This document shows, one piece after another, positions 62,921-64,000 of a DNA stretch of 64,000 nucleotides. The position numbers were made by a program, and so were the translations under genes. Location: assembly GCA_014871385.1 (NCBI GenBank), contig CM026423.1:6610967-6674966 (forward strand). The letters run 5' to 3'. This stretch comes from Ceratodon purpureus (lineage: Eukaryota; Streptophyta; Bryopsida; Pseudoditrichales; Ditrichaceae). Every line of letters starts with the position of its first letter. Position 1 is the stretch's first letter. The notes under the pieces were generated by a model, which saw only the letters and a list, made by a program, of their open reading frames with translations, did no database searches and was not told the DNA's origin.

Positions 62921-63660
62921 GGGGGGAAGCACAATAAAGTGAACCAAAAAAGTGCTTATCTTTTCACCAATTTCAGCCCCTTCTGTAAACACTAGGGAAA
63001 GTGGGATCTATGTTATGTCGATGCAAGATTGAGTTTGGGATACGGAAAGTAGACTTGATCTTCTTCAACTTCCCAAAGTTGTGAGAGAGGACATTGAGTT
63101 TACAATGGAAAACGGAGACGTCGAACTCGGGCAAAGTGAATGGACTCATTTGGAAAAGTGAACAAAACGGTTTAGGATTTTGTCCGAAATCACTTTTAAT
63201 TTCGCGGGGCCCTCCGTATGTTTAAAAGGTATTCTAAAATAGTCAATTCATATACTCATTGATTGATTTAGGGTTCCAAAAGTATTGCAAGGATGCTTTT
63301 TAAGAGGGTCTTTTCCGCGATACTTTTTGTCACTTTTTTTTCACCGAACATTGTTTTTTAAATTGAAAAAAACATCATCTAAAGACAATAGAGGGCCCCA
63401 AATGAAGAAATCAAGACTTTGGAAAAGTTCATTTTCATGATTTAGAACTAGTGGTCAAATTTAGTTTCAATTTAGGATGTTCTTTTTATAAAGGTGTGTG
63501 TCAGATACCTTATGACACCTTAGAAAGTGACTAAAATGCTCAAAAACTACACCAAAATCCTCAAAATCAGCTTTGAGCTTTCAAAAACAGCACACTTCAT
63601 ATTCACTTGTTAGTGGTCACATTTTGCACTTTGTGGTCCACTTTATTGTGCTCTCCCCCC
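62921..63660 (-). mobile_element. 735-bp MITE-like element, copy 3 (inverted)
   Basis: Opposite orientation to copies 1 and 2. The left end reads GGGGGGAAGCACAATAAAGT; the right end ends ACTTTATTGTGCTCTCCCCC. CTT flanks both sides (62918-62920 and 63661-63663), a possible short target duplication. With copy 2, only 441 bp away, it forms a long imperfect inverted repeat. Confidence 0.78.
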
Positions 63661-64000
63661 CTTCAACCTTGGCTAATGGTTCCTCATCAAACTCATAGGC
63701 AGCTCACTATTACAGAAATGATGTTCAACAAAAAGTTGTAACAAAGCCCGCAATGGCCTGACACTGTTGGAATGGGAATTGCATGGCTGGAGGTTTCTTT
63801 GTTGGCGCCAACGTGTCGACGGTGTTTGATGAGCAACGACGGAGTTGTAATTACTGCTATGCACACAATAAAGTCTAGTGATCGGATCCCTTGATCCATG
63901 GTTTCAATGGTTTATTGGCACAATAGTTAGAACATGATGGCGCCACCGACTCTATGCCGTTCACCACCAAGAAAACGCAACCATGAGTTTTGTTGCTTAC
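63661..64000. other. Window end, no gene seen
   Basis: A few hundred bases after MITE copy 3; short overlapping ORFs on the minus strand (about 65 codons) without motifs. Confidence 0.4.

Overview
This is nuclear DNA from a land plant, most likely a non-flowering one (bryophyte, lycophyte or fern). The background is AT-rich. Both host genes are divergent members of the plant-specific bHLH-MYC_N transcription factor class, with GT-AG introns, and most of the rest is plant-type transposable elements. The lineage is an inference from protein divergence; the sequence does not name the species.

Host genes. Two bHLH genes lie on the + strand about 45 kb apart: gene 1 at 6885-12684 (7 exons, 642 aa) and gene 2 at 51754-59195 (9 exons, 724 aa). 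Both were assembled by hand. They share the bHLH-MYC_N domain, intron phases and the exact intron position inside the bHLH loop, so they look like a tandem duplicate pair. Gene 1 keeps an ACT-like C-terminal domain; gene 2 has instead a long coiled coil after the bHLH. A 340-bp tandem duplication lies just upstream of gene 1.

Between the two genes the space is filled with mobile DNA: a 735-bp MITE (17106-17842); a region full of the 9-mer GTTGGAAAC (19.7-22.2 kb); a GC-rich full-length LINE with target-site duplication and a 45-nt poly(A) (24283-31361); a MULE-like element with 9-bp target duplication and a possible captured fragment (32687-33904); a decayed retroelement gag fragment (35090-35341); a 0.4-kb MITE (35481-35875); and an 11.4-kb DNA element (37097-48502). 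Two further copies of the 735-bp MITE, in opposite orientation, lie at 61.7-63.7 kb.

The 11.4-kb element is the most interesting part. It has terminal inverted repeats, at least three spliced genes (a protein with a ubiquitin-like C-terminus, a coiled-coil/RING-like protein, and a DDE transposase-like protein) and many copies of the 9-mer GCTGCCAGC/GCTGGCAGC. In the transposase the spacing of the predicted catalytic and zinc-binding residues closely matches RAG1. This copy of the transposase is interrupted by frame changes and one in-frame stop, so it looks inactive, or the assembly contains errors. The 0.4-kb MITE shares its termini and the 9-mer and is probably a non-autonomous relative.

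No tRNA, rRNA or CRISPR was found. Exon limits are hand-read from splice consensus, frame and domain continuity and were not checked against transcripts.
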